Origin: Bacillus sp. SD088
Lineage (GTDB): Bacteria > Bacillota > Bacilli > Bacillales > Bacillaceae_C
Assembly (NCBI RefSeq): GCF_017355205.1
Contig: NZ_JADIJK010000010.1
Span: 115,435 to 179,434, forward strand
Direction of reading: 5' to 3'
Length of the DNA: 64,000 nt
The notes below the pieces were generated by a model that had not been told where the DNA came from, searched no databases, and saw nothing but the letters and a program-made list of their open reading frames with translations. Below, in pieces: positions 52,887 through 62,856 of the stretch; position 1 is the first letter of the stretch, and each line of letters opens with the position of its first letter. The translations under genes and the position numbers were made by a program.

Positions 52887-54542
52887 TTATTGATTTTCTT
52901 CATACCATTCGTTCACTTCGCCTGTTATGGTATCTCCACCTAATTTTTTCCAATCTTTCACATACTGATCAAATTTATCAATTGATTCTGAGCCCATAAT
53001 GATTTTTGTAAAGGTTTCATCTGTCATCTTCCCTAATGAACTCCCTTTTGAGACCATCGTTTTTGTTGTTCCACCACTGAATTCATCATAGACCACATTG
53101 CCTTTTTCTCTAATTTTCTCGACAGTTGCCCAGCCACCATCTTTTGCAGCTCGACTATAATAGATTCCCCACATAGACTCATCACCATCAAGGTATTTTT
53201 TGCTCGCATCAAAAACACTTAAGGTCGTGGAATTAGTAGAGTCTACCTTGTCTGCCTCTTGATCAAGGGCTTCGTTCACCTCTTTAAAGGCTGTTTGAAA
53301 ATCATCTGGTTTGTAAATTCGCGGCTGGAACCAGTTATACACATAGCCATTTTCCGGTTTTACTTCCTCATCATATTCTGGTTTTTCCAACTCTTGGTAA
53401 AAATTAATCATTTTAATAGCTGCTTCTGGATGTTCAAAGTCTTTGTTTACAACGACGACATTATTTAATCTTGACGCAGGAACTAAAGTTTTTGATTCTT
53501 CCCCTTTATAAGTTGGAAGTTCTAATGGAATCCAATTTGCATTCGGATCTTCTTCTTTTGAAACATTAAATACGACACTTGGGTACCACCATTCACCAAA
53601 GGAAATGCCCACTTTTCCTGCCGCAAAGTCTTCAACGACTTTGTCCATATCTTTAAAAGCAAACTCTTTGTCAATAATGCCTGACGAATACCAATTATTC
53701 ATTAACGACAAAGCCTCTTTCGTCTCAGGTTGTATTTCACCTGGAATCAGCTTTCCGTCTTCATCCTTAACCCAAGCCTTTGGATAAGCACCCATCGTAT
53801 AGAATAGCCCTCTAGCATCATATCCCCATGAAATTAATTCTTTATTTAAAGCAATTCCATACGTATCATCTGTTCCATTTCCATCTGGATCCTTGTCAAC
53901 AAAAGCCTGTGCAACTTCTTCTAATTCTTCTAGACTTTCTGGAACATCCAACTTCAAGTTATCTAACCAATCTTTACGGATCCAAAGAAATTGAGCAGAC
54001 ATATATGGGTCTTCATAGCTCGGAATTCCCAGAATTTTCCCATCTTCTGTAAATAAATCGAGTGTTTTCCCCCCGTCAAAGTCCATGAAAGACCGTAATT
54101 CATCTGAAGCGTAATCATTATAAGCATCTGTTAAATCTGCTAGAATTCCTTGTTGCTTAAACTTTTCAAACTGATTCATATCAATCTGCATAATATCGGG
54201 AAAATCACCAGAAGCAATCGCTAATGAAAATTTCTGTTCAAATTGCTCATTCGGTACTTCCCAATCATATTTCAAATCAATATTAAGCATTTCTTTTAAT
54301 TTGGAAACATAGGCGTTTGTTTGGGGTGTAACACCCTTCTTTGTTTTAGGGTCTTCTGGATTTCCATAACCCGCTACCTCTCGGACTGTCACAGTATTTT
54401 CATATTTTCCAAGTGGATCTTTATCCCCAGTAACTTCATTTGAATTGCTAGCTTCTCCTGATTCTTTTGACTGACATGCCATTAATACGGTACTTACGAT
54501 TAAAAGCATAATTACAAATAACAACGAATATTTCCTCATCAT
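52887..54542 (-). CDS. Extracellular solute-binding lipoprotein, LplA/YtcQ type
   Basis: Substrate-binding lipoprotein of about 551 residues; the family is 500-560 residues, larger than ordinary sugar-binding proteins. From the ATG at 54542, with GGGGG upstream, it has a signal peptide ending in lipobox VLMACQ, then a Ser/Asn linker and binding-domain motifs such as FPDIMQIDMNQFEKFKQQGILADL, WIRKDWLDNLKLDVPESLEELEEVAQAF and NVVVVNKDFEHPEAAIKMINFYQ. Members bind oligosaccharides. Genes of the permeases follow after 64 bases. A CcpA-box match precedes the gene and the YesMN-type system is just upstream, so its induction is probably by that system. Confidence 0.95.
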   Translation of the reverse strand: MMRKYSLLFVIMLLIVSTVLMACQSKESGEASNSNEVTGDKDPLGKYENTVTVREVAGYGNPEDPKTKKGVTPQTNAYVSKLKEMLNIDLKYDWEVPNEQFEQKFSLAIASGDFPDIMQIDMNQFEKFKQQGILADLTDAYNDYASDELRSFMDFDGGKTLDLFTEDGKILGIPSYEDPYMSAQFLWIRKDWLDNLKLDVPESLEELEEVAQAFVDKDPDGNGTDDTYGIALNKELISWGYDARGLFYTMGAYPKAWVKDEDGKLIPGEIQPETKEALSLMNNWYSSGIIDKEFAFKDMDKVVEDFAAGKVGISFGEWWYPSVVFNVSKEEDPNANWIPLELPTYKGEESKTLVPASRLNNVVVVNKDFEHPEAAIKMINFYQELEKPEYDEEVKPENGYVYNWFQPRIYKPDDFQTAFKEVNEALDQEADKVDSTNSTTLSVFDASKKYLDGDESMWGIYYSRAAKDGGWATVEKIREKGNVVYDEFSGGTTKTMVSKGSSLGKMTDETFTKIIMGSESIDKFDQYVKDWKKLGGDTITGEVNEWYEENQ

Positions 54543-54601
54543 CTGTTTAACCCCCATTTTCTTATTTAAGTAATCCCTTACATTCATTGTAGTTTCAGAG
54601 G

Positions 54602-54616
54602 GGAAACGTTTACAAT
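54602..54616 (-). promoter_or_regulatory. CcpA catabolite-response element before the oligosaccharide importer
   Basis: On the minus strand TTGTAAACGTTTCCC matches the WTGNAANCGNWNNCW consensus at 14 of 15 positions. It lies about 60 bases before the binding-protein start, between it and the response-regulator stop, where it can repress importer and glycosidase expression when glucose is present. Confidence 0.7.
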
Positions 54617-54634
54617 TATAAAATATTTACTTTG

Positions 54635-56290
54635 TTACACTCTCTTTACTGCTTTGTTCTTATCCCTGTATTCTTGTGGAGATTGCAAAGTGTTTTTTTT
54701 GAAATACAGAGTGAAATAGGAGGGAGAATTAAATCCTAAACGATCGGCAATTTCATGTATAGCCATTTGCGTTTCACTTAAATAATATTTGGCTTTTTTC
54801 ATTCTTACTCCATTAATCACATCAGACAAATTTCGTCCCGTTATTTCTTTATAAAAACGCGATAAATAGGATGGGTTAAAATGAATAAAATCCGCGATGG
54901 CTGTAAGAGAAAGATCTCCAGCGATGTGATCTTGGATGTATTGATTGACTGTCAAGATTACTTTATTCTTCCCTGCTTCCCTTGCTATTGCTTGATATTG
55001 ACAGATCGCTTTCACTAAGTGGAGTACTGTTTCCTTCGAATCAAAAAGCACAGGAAGCTGTTGTAATTTTTTTTGCACATCCTCTTCACTTTGTTCGATA
55101 ATATGTTGATATAAATCATTATTGCGCAAAAATTCCAGAATCAATTGAGAAATCGATAGAAGGAAATCTGTAATATCTATATTGGAATATTTGTTATGAA
55201 GCATTTGATCAAATAATCCTTCTATTATGTTGATTGCTTTTTGTTCTTCTCCTTCTGATATGGCGCTTTCCAAAACGATTAATTTCTTCTTCCATAGCTG
55301 TGGCTCATGTATTTCGTTCCCTAAAAAGGAGAATGGATTGACTTTCCCTTGATCTACAATAATCATCTCTTCAGAGAAGGAAGAAATAAATTGACAATAA
55401 TCACAAATCTGCTGAAAATCCTCGGTAATTAGTTGGAGGTCAACCGACCTTTTCCCAATAACAAAATTCGCTTTTATATTTTTTTTCGGCATATAATTTT
55501 CTTGTGTACTCTCTAAAAATCGTTTGCTATACTCTTTTAATGCTTTCCACTTTACTTTCTCATTTTCATAGAATATCCCCTGTTTTTTTTGAGGCTGTAC
55601 GAACCAAATGGCTAAATCGCGTTTATACATAAAAAACTCAAGCTTTACATCAGGATGAATTTCTCTTTTCATTTGTTTATTAAGAAGGAGTAAGTTTTGA
55701 AAATCTGCGGACAGATCATCTGTGATTTGCCCTGCTATAATGAACCATTGTTCATCTAATTGAATCTCCAATGAATTTCCAACGATTGAAAAGCGATGTG
55801 CAGCATACTCTAGCTTGTTCGTGTTTAAAAGAGAGTCTAAAAAGTCTTTTTTGAGAAGCGGGATAATTTCTTTCATTTGCTTTTCACTTGTTTCAAGCTT
55901 AGTCTGTATCGACCTTTCCTGTTCCATTTTCTCAATAGACTTCTGAACTGCCGCAATTAAGACCTCATCATCTTCAGTTTTCAGGACATAACTATCGATA
56001 TTCCGTTTAACAGCATCATACACATATTCAAATTGATCATATCCAGACAAAAAGATAATTCGGCATTTTGGCCAAAGTAATTGCAATTCATCTACAAATT
56101 GTAATCCGCTTTTTTCAGGCATTCTCATATCTGTGATAATAATATCTATCTTAACTTTTAGAGCACAATCCAGTGCTTCTGTAACTGAATAGGCGGAATA
56201 GAGTTCAAGCTCGAGATCAATTTCCGAAAATAATTGAAGCAATCCATCGACAATAATCGGTTCATCATCTACTATAAGCAGTCTATACAT
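54635..56290 (-). CDS. YesN-type response regulator with AraC DNA-binding domain
   Basis: A 551-residue regulator. Receiver domain (1-125) with LLIVDDEPIIVDG, phosphoacceptor Asp54 in IIITDMRMPEKSG, and Lys in SYVLKTEDD. A long middle region of unknown fold follows (about 130-430). The AraC/XylS domain (about 445-545) has YIQDHIAGDLSLTAIADFIHFNPSYLSRFYKEITGRNLSDVI and FNSPSYFTLYFKKNTLQSPQEYR. It starts 6 bases after the stop of its sensor kinase. YesMN-type systems usually activate the adjacent oligosaccharide importer. Confidence 0.95.
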   Translation of the reverse strand: MYRLLIVDDEPIIVDGLLQLFSEIDLELELYSAYSVTEALDCALKVKIDIIITDMRMPEKSGLQFVDELQLLWPKCRIIFLSGYDQFEYVYDAVKRNIDSYVLKTEDDEVLIAAVQKSIEKMEQERSIQTKLETSEKQMKEIIPLLKKDFLDSLLNTNKLEYAAHRFSIVGNSLEIQLDEQWFIIAGQITDDLSADFQNLLLLNKQMKREIHPDVKLEFFMYKRDLAIWFVQPQKKQGIFYENEKVKWKALKEYSKRFLESTQENYMPKKNIKANFVIGKRSVDLQLITEDFQQICDYCQFISSFSEEMIIVDQGKVNPFSFLGNEIHEPQLWKKKLIVLESAISEGEEQKAINIIEGLFDQMLHNKYSNIDITDFLLSISQLILEFLRNNDLYQHIIEQSEEDVQKKLQQLPVLFDSKETVLHLVKAICQYQAIAREAGKNKVILTVNQYIQDHIAGDLSLTAIADFIHFNPSYLSRFYKEITGRNLSDVINGVRMKKAKYYLSETQMAIHEIADRLGFNSPSYFTLYFKKNTLQSPQEYRDKNKAVKRV

Positions 56291-56296
56291 GTTTGA

Positions 56297-58030
56297 TTAT
56301 CCTTCCTTAGCCCATATTCTCATTTCTATTTTTAAACCTCCCAAGCTACTTCTGCTAGCGAACAACCCACTCTCTTTTCCATATTTTATTTTTAGGCGAG
56401 TATTCACATTGTATACTCCAGTGGTTTCACCTACTTGTTCAGGATGTTGTAATTTTTGTTGCAAAATGAGTAGCTGTTCATCTGTTAGTGATTCACCGTT
56501 ATCCTCTATCGTTACTACCAAAATTGGTTGTTGATAGGTAACCGTTATCCGTAATATCCCATTGTGACTATTTTCAAAGGCGTGTTCAAACACATTTTCA
56601 ATAATCGGTTGTAAAATTAATCGTGGGAGAATAATCGATTTTACGTCATCATTTAATGCTGACGCTTGAAAGTCGATCCGATTAGAAAATCTAATTTTTT
56701 GAATATCGCAATAATCTAAAGCATGCTTGTATTCTTTGGCAAATTCCACTTCATCCTGACTATTTTTTGTAATAAATTGATAATAACTGGCTAGCTTTTG
56801 TGAAAGATTAGCTACTTGTTGGACATCCTCCATTTTACTTAAGCGATAAATACTGTAGAAACCGTTATATAGAAAATGGGGGTTAATTTGTGATTGTAAT
56901 TGTTTTAATTCCGACTTTTGCACCGCTAATTTCTGTTGATAGTTCTCTTTAATTGATTGATCTAATCGCTCCGCCATATCGTTAAAACTAGAATATAAAT
57001 AAGAAAATTCCCCTTCTCGCTTTGTATCTAAGGGGGTCTTTTGGCTGTTTTCCTGATACGTTTTGAATAAAGAAACCAGTTTATTAAGTGGTTGATGAAT
57101 CATTCGATTAATTGACCAAGAAAATAAAATGGCGATAATTAAAAAAACGACGGTCAATAGAAGAAAGCCAGCACTTAAATGAGACATCTCTTCCGTTAGC
57201 TCTTTTCTGTTTATATATGTGTATAGGGTCATACCTAAATCGTTAATTTCATTGCTTGTGACTTGATAGGAAGCATGACCGTTCTTCACAATAAAGGTTT
57301 CCGGCTTTTGCTCTTCCTCGTCGCTAGGATCTCTTTTGATAATTTCTTGGATCAGTTCTTGATGCTTCTCCTGGTTGACTAAGAGGTGATTCGAGGATTG
57401 GTCAGCTAAAAAAATTCCGGCATCTTTTTTGTCTTCAATAATATGAGACAAATCTGCTAATAAACGAGATTTAGATAATTCGATAAAGGACAAAATACTT
57501 TCACTTTTATCTAAAGCAATAAAGTAAAATTTCCCTTGGTAGTCCGTTAAAATATTATTACTATTTTGACCAATCTCTTTGTTCAATTGTTTCCAAGTAC
57601 TCCCATCATCCCTTATCCACCCATCATCGAATGAAAGGACACGGCTGTATGATTCCATCACAATCCCATTATTAGCAATTAGATCACTAGCATTGTTTAA
57701 ATTATTTAGGTTTTCTTTTATCCCATTCATTAAGGCAACTTCTTCATATCCGGATGCTTGATCCCCTAAAAAGCTTAATTTTTTTACATCTGAATTGGAA
57801 AAAAGCTGGAGCTGCCGTGTGCGAATATAATAAATTTGATTGTCCAATAAATCTCCATAAAAACTGGCTTTTGATTGAACGGAATTTAAATACTGTTCTT
57901 CAAGATTCTTTTTCCCGTAATTCGTCAAGATGATACTCACCAAATAAAATAAGGATAACATCAGCACAAAAATCATCATCATTTTTTGATAGACTTGTAA
58001 GTTTCTAAATAATTTCAACATATTTTCCAC
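56297..58030 (-). CDS. YesM-type sensor histidine kinase
   Basis: A 577-residue membrane kinase. Membrane helices at about 15-37 and 285-310 flank a 245-residue extracytoplasmic sensor domain; a HAMP domain follows (RMIHQPLNKLVSLFKTY). The phosphoacceptor segment QINPHFLYNGFYSIYRL (His-kinase type) and ATPase motifs QPIIENVFEHAFEN and VVTIEDNGESLTDEQL complete the YesM family pattern. A GTG start gives the full length; an ATG three codons later is possible. It probably senses an oligosaccharide or the binding protein. Coupled to the YesN-type regulator. Confidence 0.95.
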   Translation of the reverse strand: MENMLKLFRNLQVYQKMMMIFVLMLSLFYLVSIILTNYGKKNLEEQYLNSVQSKASFYGDLLDNQIYYIRTRQLQLFSNSDVKKLSFLGDQASGYEEVALMNGIKENLNNLNNASDLIANNGIVMESYSRVLSFDDGWIRDDGSTWKQLNKEIGQNSNNILTDYQGKFYFIALDKSESILSFIELSKSRLLADLSHIIEDKKDAGIFLADQSSNHLLVNQEKHQELIQEIIKRDPSDEEEQKPETFIVKNGHASYQVTSNEINDLGMTLYTYINRKELTEEMSHLSAGFLLLTVVFLIIAILFSWSINRMIHQPLNKLVSLFKTYQENSQKTPLDTKREGEFSYLYSSFNDMAERLDQSIKENYQQKLAVQKSELKQLQSQINPHFLYNGFYSIYRLSKMEDVQQVANLSQKLASYYQFITKNSQDEVEFAKEYKHALDYCDIQKIRFSNRIDFQASALNDDVKSIILPRLILQPIIENVFEHAFENSHNGILRITVTYQQPILVVTIEDNGESLTDEQLLILQQKLQHPEQVGETTGVYNVNTRLKIKYGKESGLFASRSSLGGLKIEMRIWAKEG

Positions 58031-58160
58031 TCTACCTTCTTCTTAGATGTAACAAGAATATACCTGGGCTCTCTCAGAACAATATGTCGGAGAAACCAGG
58101 CAGGATCAAGTTTTTAGCCAGATTAGAGGAATATCTTTAAGGAGATTGCTTTGCTAGGAT

Positions 58161-58200
58161 AAAAAAGCAAGAATCTATATAAGCTGATCCCTGCTTTTTT
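58161..58200 (-). terminator. Terminator of the GH35 gene
   Basis: Minus-strand hairpin with arms around 58191-58200/58185 and 58161-58175 (AAAAAGCA paired with TGCTTTTT plus a near-complementary GGATC/GATTC extension), ending in a T-run. It lies 33 bases past the GH35 stop. Confidence 0.75.
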
Positions 58201-58232
58201 ATGTATAATGCTCCATTTTCTGCTTTAACCCG

Positions 58233-59978
58233 TTAACCGAGATTTGCTGTATCTTTTAACGTAATTTCTTTTTTATGATGATGCAATTCTAGCAGAATGA
58301 TTTCATTCTCCCCTTCTCGAAGATAAGGAGCGGGCACATATAAGGTTTGTTGCGGACCAATTTCCCAATAGCGTCCAAGATTATGGCCGTTCACAAATAC
58401 AACACCTTTTGTCCATTCCGAAACATCAATGAACGTATCGGCCACTTCTTCTACATACAGAGTTCCACGATGAAAATAAGGGTGCTCCTCTTTCGCTGCT
58501 TGATTTGAAAAGGATAGCTGACTTAAATCAGTTAATGGCAACGGATAGACTGTCCAATCAAATAAAAATTGATTTCCTAAGCGCACCCCTTCTGTAATCC
58601 CTTTAAAATCAACAAGGAATGGACCGTAATTAATTCTGCCCATATTTTCTACGAGGATTTGCAGCTTTGTCTCTTCTTCCGTTATCTCTACCTCTAATGT
58701 TGATTTTCCACTGATCCGATCCACTAGCCCAACGAATTTGCCATTCAAATATACTTGCCCACGGTCATGAACGTCTTGGACTGTTAATCTTTGCTGCCCA
58801 TAGGCACCCTTAATCGTTGTTTCATAGACAATAAATCCATACCCTTGTCCATATTCTTCCATCGTGAGAGGAGCTGCGCTAAATTGCGGTTTAGATACTT
58901 GCTCTAGTGAGCCTAGCAGTTCAGCAGTTTCTGTAAATTCTACTGTCCCATAAGCTTTTTTCGGCAGTGGTTCTGGCAATGACATTTCTGGAAGATCCTC
59001 ATATTTCTCAAATAACTTTCTTACCTGATAAAGCTTATCTGTTACCTCACCAGATTCTGTTAAAAGGGCATCATAATCATAGCTAGTAATCGTTGGCTGA
59101 TAAACTTCTTCATTATGATTAGCACCGTTATAGAATGCAAAGTTTGTTCCACCATGCGCCATATAGAAATTGACAGAGCCGTTTTGATCGAGAATTTCTT
59201 CCAATGATTCTACAACATTCTCAGCTGGTCTTGTGTGATGTTCCTCTCCCCAATGATCAAACCATCCGTGCCAAAATTCCATGCACATTCCTGGTCCATT
59301 GGGTTGATACTCTTTTAAAATCTGAAAAGCATCATAACCCCGTGATCCAAAGTTGGCGGTTTCAAATACCTCATCAATCATACCGCCACAAAACATACTA
59401 TGAGTCGGACCATCTGATGTAAATAAGAACATATCGCCAGCTCTTTGCCTCAATCCGTCTCGCATATATTCTAGATATTGCTTATCATTCCCAAAGCTTC
59501 CGTATTCGTTTTCAATTTGCAAAGCAATAATCGGACCACCGTTGGAAGATAGTAGCGGATTCAATTTTTCAAATAAAATATCAAAATAGCGATCTACTTT
59601 TTCAAGATACGGTTTGTTAAAGCAACGTAATTTAATACCAGGAACGGTCATTAACCAGTATGGAAATCCACCGAATTCCCACTCTGCACAAATATAAGGT
59701 CCAGGTCTAACAATCACATGCAAGCCAACCTTCTCCGCAGTTTCGACAAAGCGAACAATATCAGCGATTCCTTCAAATTGAAATTGACCTTCTTCCGGTT
59801 CATGGATATTCCAAGCAACATAGGTTTCAACTGTATTAAGACCTGCGGCTTTTAATTTCAATAATCGATCTTCCCAATATTCCGGAACCGTACGAAAATA
59901 ATGCATCGCTCCACTTAGAAGTCGAATCTCCTTTCCATCTAGTAAAAAATTTTTTTCATCATAGGTTAGTTTTGACAT
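58233..59978 (-). CDS. Beta-galactosidase, glycoside hydrolase family 35
   Basis: A 581-residue cytoplasmic beta-galactosidase. GH35 barrel from the start: GKEIRLLSGAMHYFRTVPEYWEDRL, ETYVAWNIHEPEEGQFQFEG, RPGPYICAEWEFGGFPYWL; acid/base Glu158 in QIENEYGSFG; nucleophile Glu234 in GMCMEFWHGWFDHWG. Two jelly-roll domains follow (about 340-581) with GRYWEIGPQQTLYVP. No signal peptide. The ATG at 59978 has GAGGTG upstream. It stands as a separate unit with its own terminator. It should remove beta-galactosyl ends once fucose has been taken off. Confidence 0.96.
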   Translation of the reverse strand: MSKLTYDEKNFLLDGKEIRLLSGAMHYFRTVPEYWEDRLLKLKAAGLNTVETYVAWNIHEPEEGQFQFEGIADIVRFVETAEKVGLHVIVRPGPYICAEWEFGGFPYWLMTVPGIKLRCFNKPYLEKVDRYFDILFEKLNPLLSSNGGPIIALQIENEYGSFGNDKQYLEYMRDGLRQRAGDMFLFTSDGPTHSMFCGGMIDEVFETANFGSRGYDAFQILKEYQPNGPGMCMEFWHGWFDHWGEEHHTRPAENVVESLEEILDQNGSVNFYMAHGGTNFAFYNGANHNEEVYQPTITSYDYDALLTESGEVTDKLYQVRKLFEKYEDLPEMSLPEPLPKKAYGTVEFTETAELLGSLEQVSKPQFSAAPLTMEEYGQGYGFIVYETTIKGAYGQQRLTVQDVHDRGQVYLNGKFVGLVDRISGKSTLEVEITEEETKLQILVENMGRINYGPFLVDFKGITEGVRLGNQFLFDWTVYPLPLTDLSQLSFSNQAAKEEHPYFHRGTLYVEEVADTFIDVSEWTKGVVFVNGHNLGRYWEIGPQQTLYVPAPYLREGENEIILLELHHHKKEITLKDTANLG

Positions 59979-60310
59979 TATTACACCTCATTTTAATTTT
60001 AAAAAATTCAAGGATCTGTCTCATTCGCACTTGAGTCAATCATTCCCTAGCTTCTCTTTTGCGTCAATCTGTGAACGGAACTGTCTGGAATTGCTTGCTC
60101 AAACTTTTTTCCTTTATAGAAAATACGATTACACTAATCTTGCATTCATTCTCTAGATCTAACATATGGTACTGTCATGATTACCAGTAAGCCTAAAAAC
60201 AAACTGAGTGATCGGATCACATGAATAACAGAATCCTCTATTCTTCATTTTGCCTTTATATGGACATTAAATCAAGCATCATCTTACAAGTTCCAATCCG
60301 AAGTAAATAT
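59979..60310. other. Gene-free stretch before the GH35 gene
   Basis: About 330 bases between the GH95 terminator-like hairpin and the GH35 start. It must carry the GH35 promoter. I see no open frame with a ribosome-binding site, no clear -35/-10 pair or cre, and no structured RNA. Confidence 0.4.
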
Positions 60311-60336
60311 CTATTATCCTATTTATAGGATAATAG
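60311..60336. terminator. Palindrome overlapping the end of the GH95 gene
   Basis: CTATTATCCTA (60311-60321) and TAGGATAATAG (60326-60336) pair perfectly with a 4-base loop. The right arm covers the last codons and stop (60319). No T-run follows, so its role as a terminator is uncertain. Confidence 0.5.
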
Positions 60337-62688
60337 ATATTTATGGCCAACATTCATTTCTATATTGACAACACCATTTATAGATGGAAATTCTTCTGCG
60401 CTTTCTCCTTCTGTACGCACTACAATTGCTTGCATTGATGCTAATTTAAACGATTGTTTTTTCTTTGCCAGGACTTGCATTTGCACCATTTGCATCTTAT
60501 CCCAGAATAAAGAAATTTCAAACCCGCCACGGATTCGCAAACCGACGATAGAACCTTTCATCCATGTCGATGGAAGGGCTGGGAGTATTTCCATAATCCC
60601 CTTATGAGATTGGATAAGCATTTCTGCCACGCCTGCTGTATAGCTAAAATTCCCGTCAATTTGGAATGGTGGATGCGCGCCAAATAGATTAGGATAAAGT
60701 CCTCCGCCCACATATACTTCATTATTTTCCGAGACAATCCGGAAAAGTTGTTGTAACAGTGCTTGCACTCTTTCTCCATCTTTTAATCGGGCCCAGAGAC
60801 ACATTTTCCACCCCAAACTCCAGCCTGTTCCTGCATCTCCCCTTCTATTTAAAGATTGACGAACAGCATCCAGCAATGGACCATCCGTAATCTGTTTTCC
60901 TGGGAATACACCATATAAATGGGAAACATGGCGATGATGAGTTTCCACATCTTCATAATCGCTCAACCATTCCTGGAGCTGCCCATACTTTCCAACTTGG
61001 AGAGGATGAAGACGCTCCTTTGCTTGGCAAACTTGTTCAATGAATGGATCTTCTATTTTTAAAATCGAAGCAGCTTCAACATAATTGGTAAATAAATCCC
61101 AGATAATTTGCAGATCCATGGTCGCTGCCTTTGTAACAGTTCCCATCTGGCCATTTTCCGTATAAAAGGGGTGCTCTGGAGAAGTAGATGGCGATGTGAT
61201 CAAATAACCTTCTTCATCTTCTATCAACCAATCCAAGCAAAATTGAACAGAACCTTTTATAACAGGTAGAATTTCAGCTAGATATTTTTGATCCTTTGAA
61301 TATTGATAATGATCCCATAAATGGCGAGATAACCATGGACCTGACATTGGCCAAAACGCCCAAATCGGATCACCATGACGTTCTTCTCCGCCAACAGGAT
61401 CGGCATGTCTCCATAAATCAGTGTTATGATGAGCCGTCCAGCCCTTCATTCCATATCGTTCTTGAACCATTGTCTGTCCCGTTACCGACAATTCCTTCAC
61501 CATATTTAAAAGAGGTAAATGGCATTCTGCTAAGTTCGTGACTTCTGCAGGCCAATAATTCATCTCTGTATTAATATTCAGCGTGAAATTAGATGACCAA
61601 GGCGCTCGCAGATGATGATTCCAAATTCCTTGTAAATTTGCAGGTTGTGTGCCCTGTCGCGAGGAGGAAATCATTAAATAACGACCATAATGAAACAATA
61701 GTGTGGCCATTTCTAAATCATTCGGTCCATTGGTAACGATCCTTTCATCTGTATCCAGTGCACTTTCTGATTTCTGTTCCCCTAATGTCAATTCCACCCG
61801 ATTATATAATTGCTGATAATCTTGAATATGTTCTTGCTTTAGTTGTTCATATGACATCTTCATTGCTTCTAAGAGAACCGCTTCATTTTTTTCTGTTAAT
61901 GTCGCAAAGTCTTTCCCAGGTAATTGGTCAAATCCTTTAAAAGATGTAGCAACGGCCAGATAGAGAATTGCCTCTGATGCATTCTGGATTAGCACTTGTC
62001 CATTCGCACTCTCCACTTGTCCATCTTGAGTAACAATGCCTAATCTTCCCTCAAAATGAATCGCTTTCGTTTCTTCAAATTCACCGTAAACAATCGGTTC
62101 ATCATCCCAATGGAAGTAATTAGGTGCACAATATTCAGGGCAAACACCTTGGATAGCGATTTTTCCTTGTTCATTTTGTAAACGCGTCTTTAACAAACTA
62201 GCAAAATCTACTTGAACATGTAAACTTTTTTCCTTAGATGTGGCTAAACGAATGGCAAGGACTTGATGTGGATGGGAGATAAAAGCCTCCCGTATGTATT
62301 GGATGTCACCTATAGAATAAGTAACGGTTGAGAGAGCATGTTGAATATCTAAAGAACGCTGGTAAGAATGTGCAATCCCTCCATGAAAATACTGAATGTT
62401 GAGATCACCTAACGGCATATAGGCTTGCGTGTAGGGGCCAAACATATTTTTCGTTTCATCTGTTGCTTCTTCGTATTTTTCCTCCTGAATGTAATCCCTT
62501 ACTTTTTGCAACGATGCTTGGTCTTGATATTGTTTTCTCTCTGGCGGTCCTGACCATAGAGTATCTTCGTTTAATTGAAAACGATCAACTTCAACCCCTC
62601 CAAAGTGCATGGCCCCCATTCTTCCATTTCCCAATGGCAATGCTTCAGTCCAGGCTAGGCCTGGCTTTTTATAAGATAAAAGATGCAT
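60319..62688 (-). CDS. Alpha-L-fucosidase, glycoside hydrolase family 95
   Basis: A 789-residue cytoplasmic enzyme of the inverting family that removes alpha-1,2-linked fucose (some members act on L-galactose). Start motif [86 protein letters not shown] carrying the conserved Asn residues; [20 protein letters not shown] with the candidate acid Glu; [16 protein letters not shown] with the conserved Asp. That last motif is usually QIDGNFGGTAG; here Ser-Tyr replaces the glycines. No signal peptide. The ATG at 62688 has GGGGAGG upstream. Confidence 0.95.
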   Translation of the reverse strand: MHLLSYKKPGLAWTEALPLGNGRMGAMHFGGVEVDRFQLNEDTLWSGPPERKQYQDQASLQKVRDYIQEEKYEEATDETKNMFGPYTQAYMPLGDLNIQYFHGGIAHSYQRSLDIQHALSTVTYSIGDIQYIREAFISHPHQVLAIRLATSKEKSLHVQVDFASLLKTRLQNEQGKIAIQGVCPEYCAPNYFHWDDEPIVYGEFEETKAIHFEGRLGIVTQDGQVESANGQVLIQNASEAILYLAVATSFKGFDQLPGKDFATLTEKNEAVLLEAMKMSYEQLKQEHIQDYQQLYNRVELTLGEQKSESALDTDERIVTNGPNDLEMATLLFHYGRYLMISSSRQGTQPANLQGIWNHHLRAPWSSNFTLNINTEMNYWPAEVTNLAECHLPLLNMVKELSVTGQTMVQERYGMKGWTAHHNTDLWRHADPVGGEERHGDPIWAFWPMSGPWLSRHLWDHYQYSKDQKYLAEILPVIKGSVQFCLDWLIEDEEGYLITSPSTSPEHPFYTENGQMGTVTKAATMDLQIIWDLFTNYVEAASILKIEDPFIEQVCQAKERLHPLQVGKYGQLQEWLSDYEDVETHHRHVSHLYGVFPGKQITDGPLLDAVRQSLNRRGDAGTGWSLGWKMCLWARLKDGERVQALLQQLFRIVSENNEVYVGGGLYPNLFGAHPPFQIDGNFSYTAGVAEMLIQSHKGIMEILPALPSTWMKGSIVGLRIRGGFEISLFWDKMQMVQMQVLAKKKQSFKLASMQAIVVRTEGESAEEFPSINGVVNIEMNVGHKYLLSYK

Positions 62689-62811
62689 AGGTTAACCTCC
62701 CCTTCTAAATGTTTTCGCTAACATCATTATAAGTGTTTCCTAATTGAAAAGATATGATTATCATTAAAAAAACGATTATGTACAAGTAGATATAAGTGAA
62801 GGTTAAGTAGT

Positions 62812-62846
62812 AAAAAGACTCGTGCAGCGTGAGCATGAGTCTTTTT
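62812..62846. terminator. Terminator of the GH29 gene
   Basis: AAAAAGACTC (62812-62821) and GAGTCTTTTT (62837-62846) form a perfect 10-bp stem around a 15-base loop with inner pairing (GTGCAGCGTGAGCAT). Placed 11 bases after the GH29 stop, with T-runs on either strand. Confidence 0.85.
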
Positions 62847-62856
62847 CCATACACCT

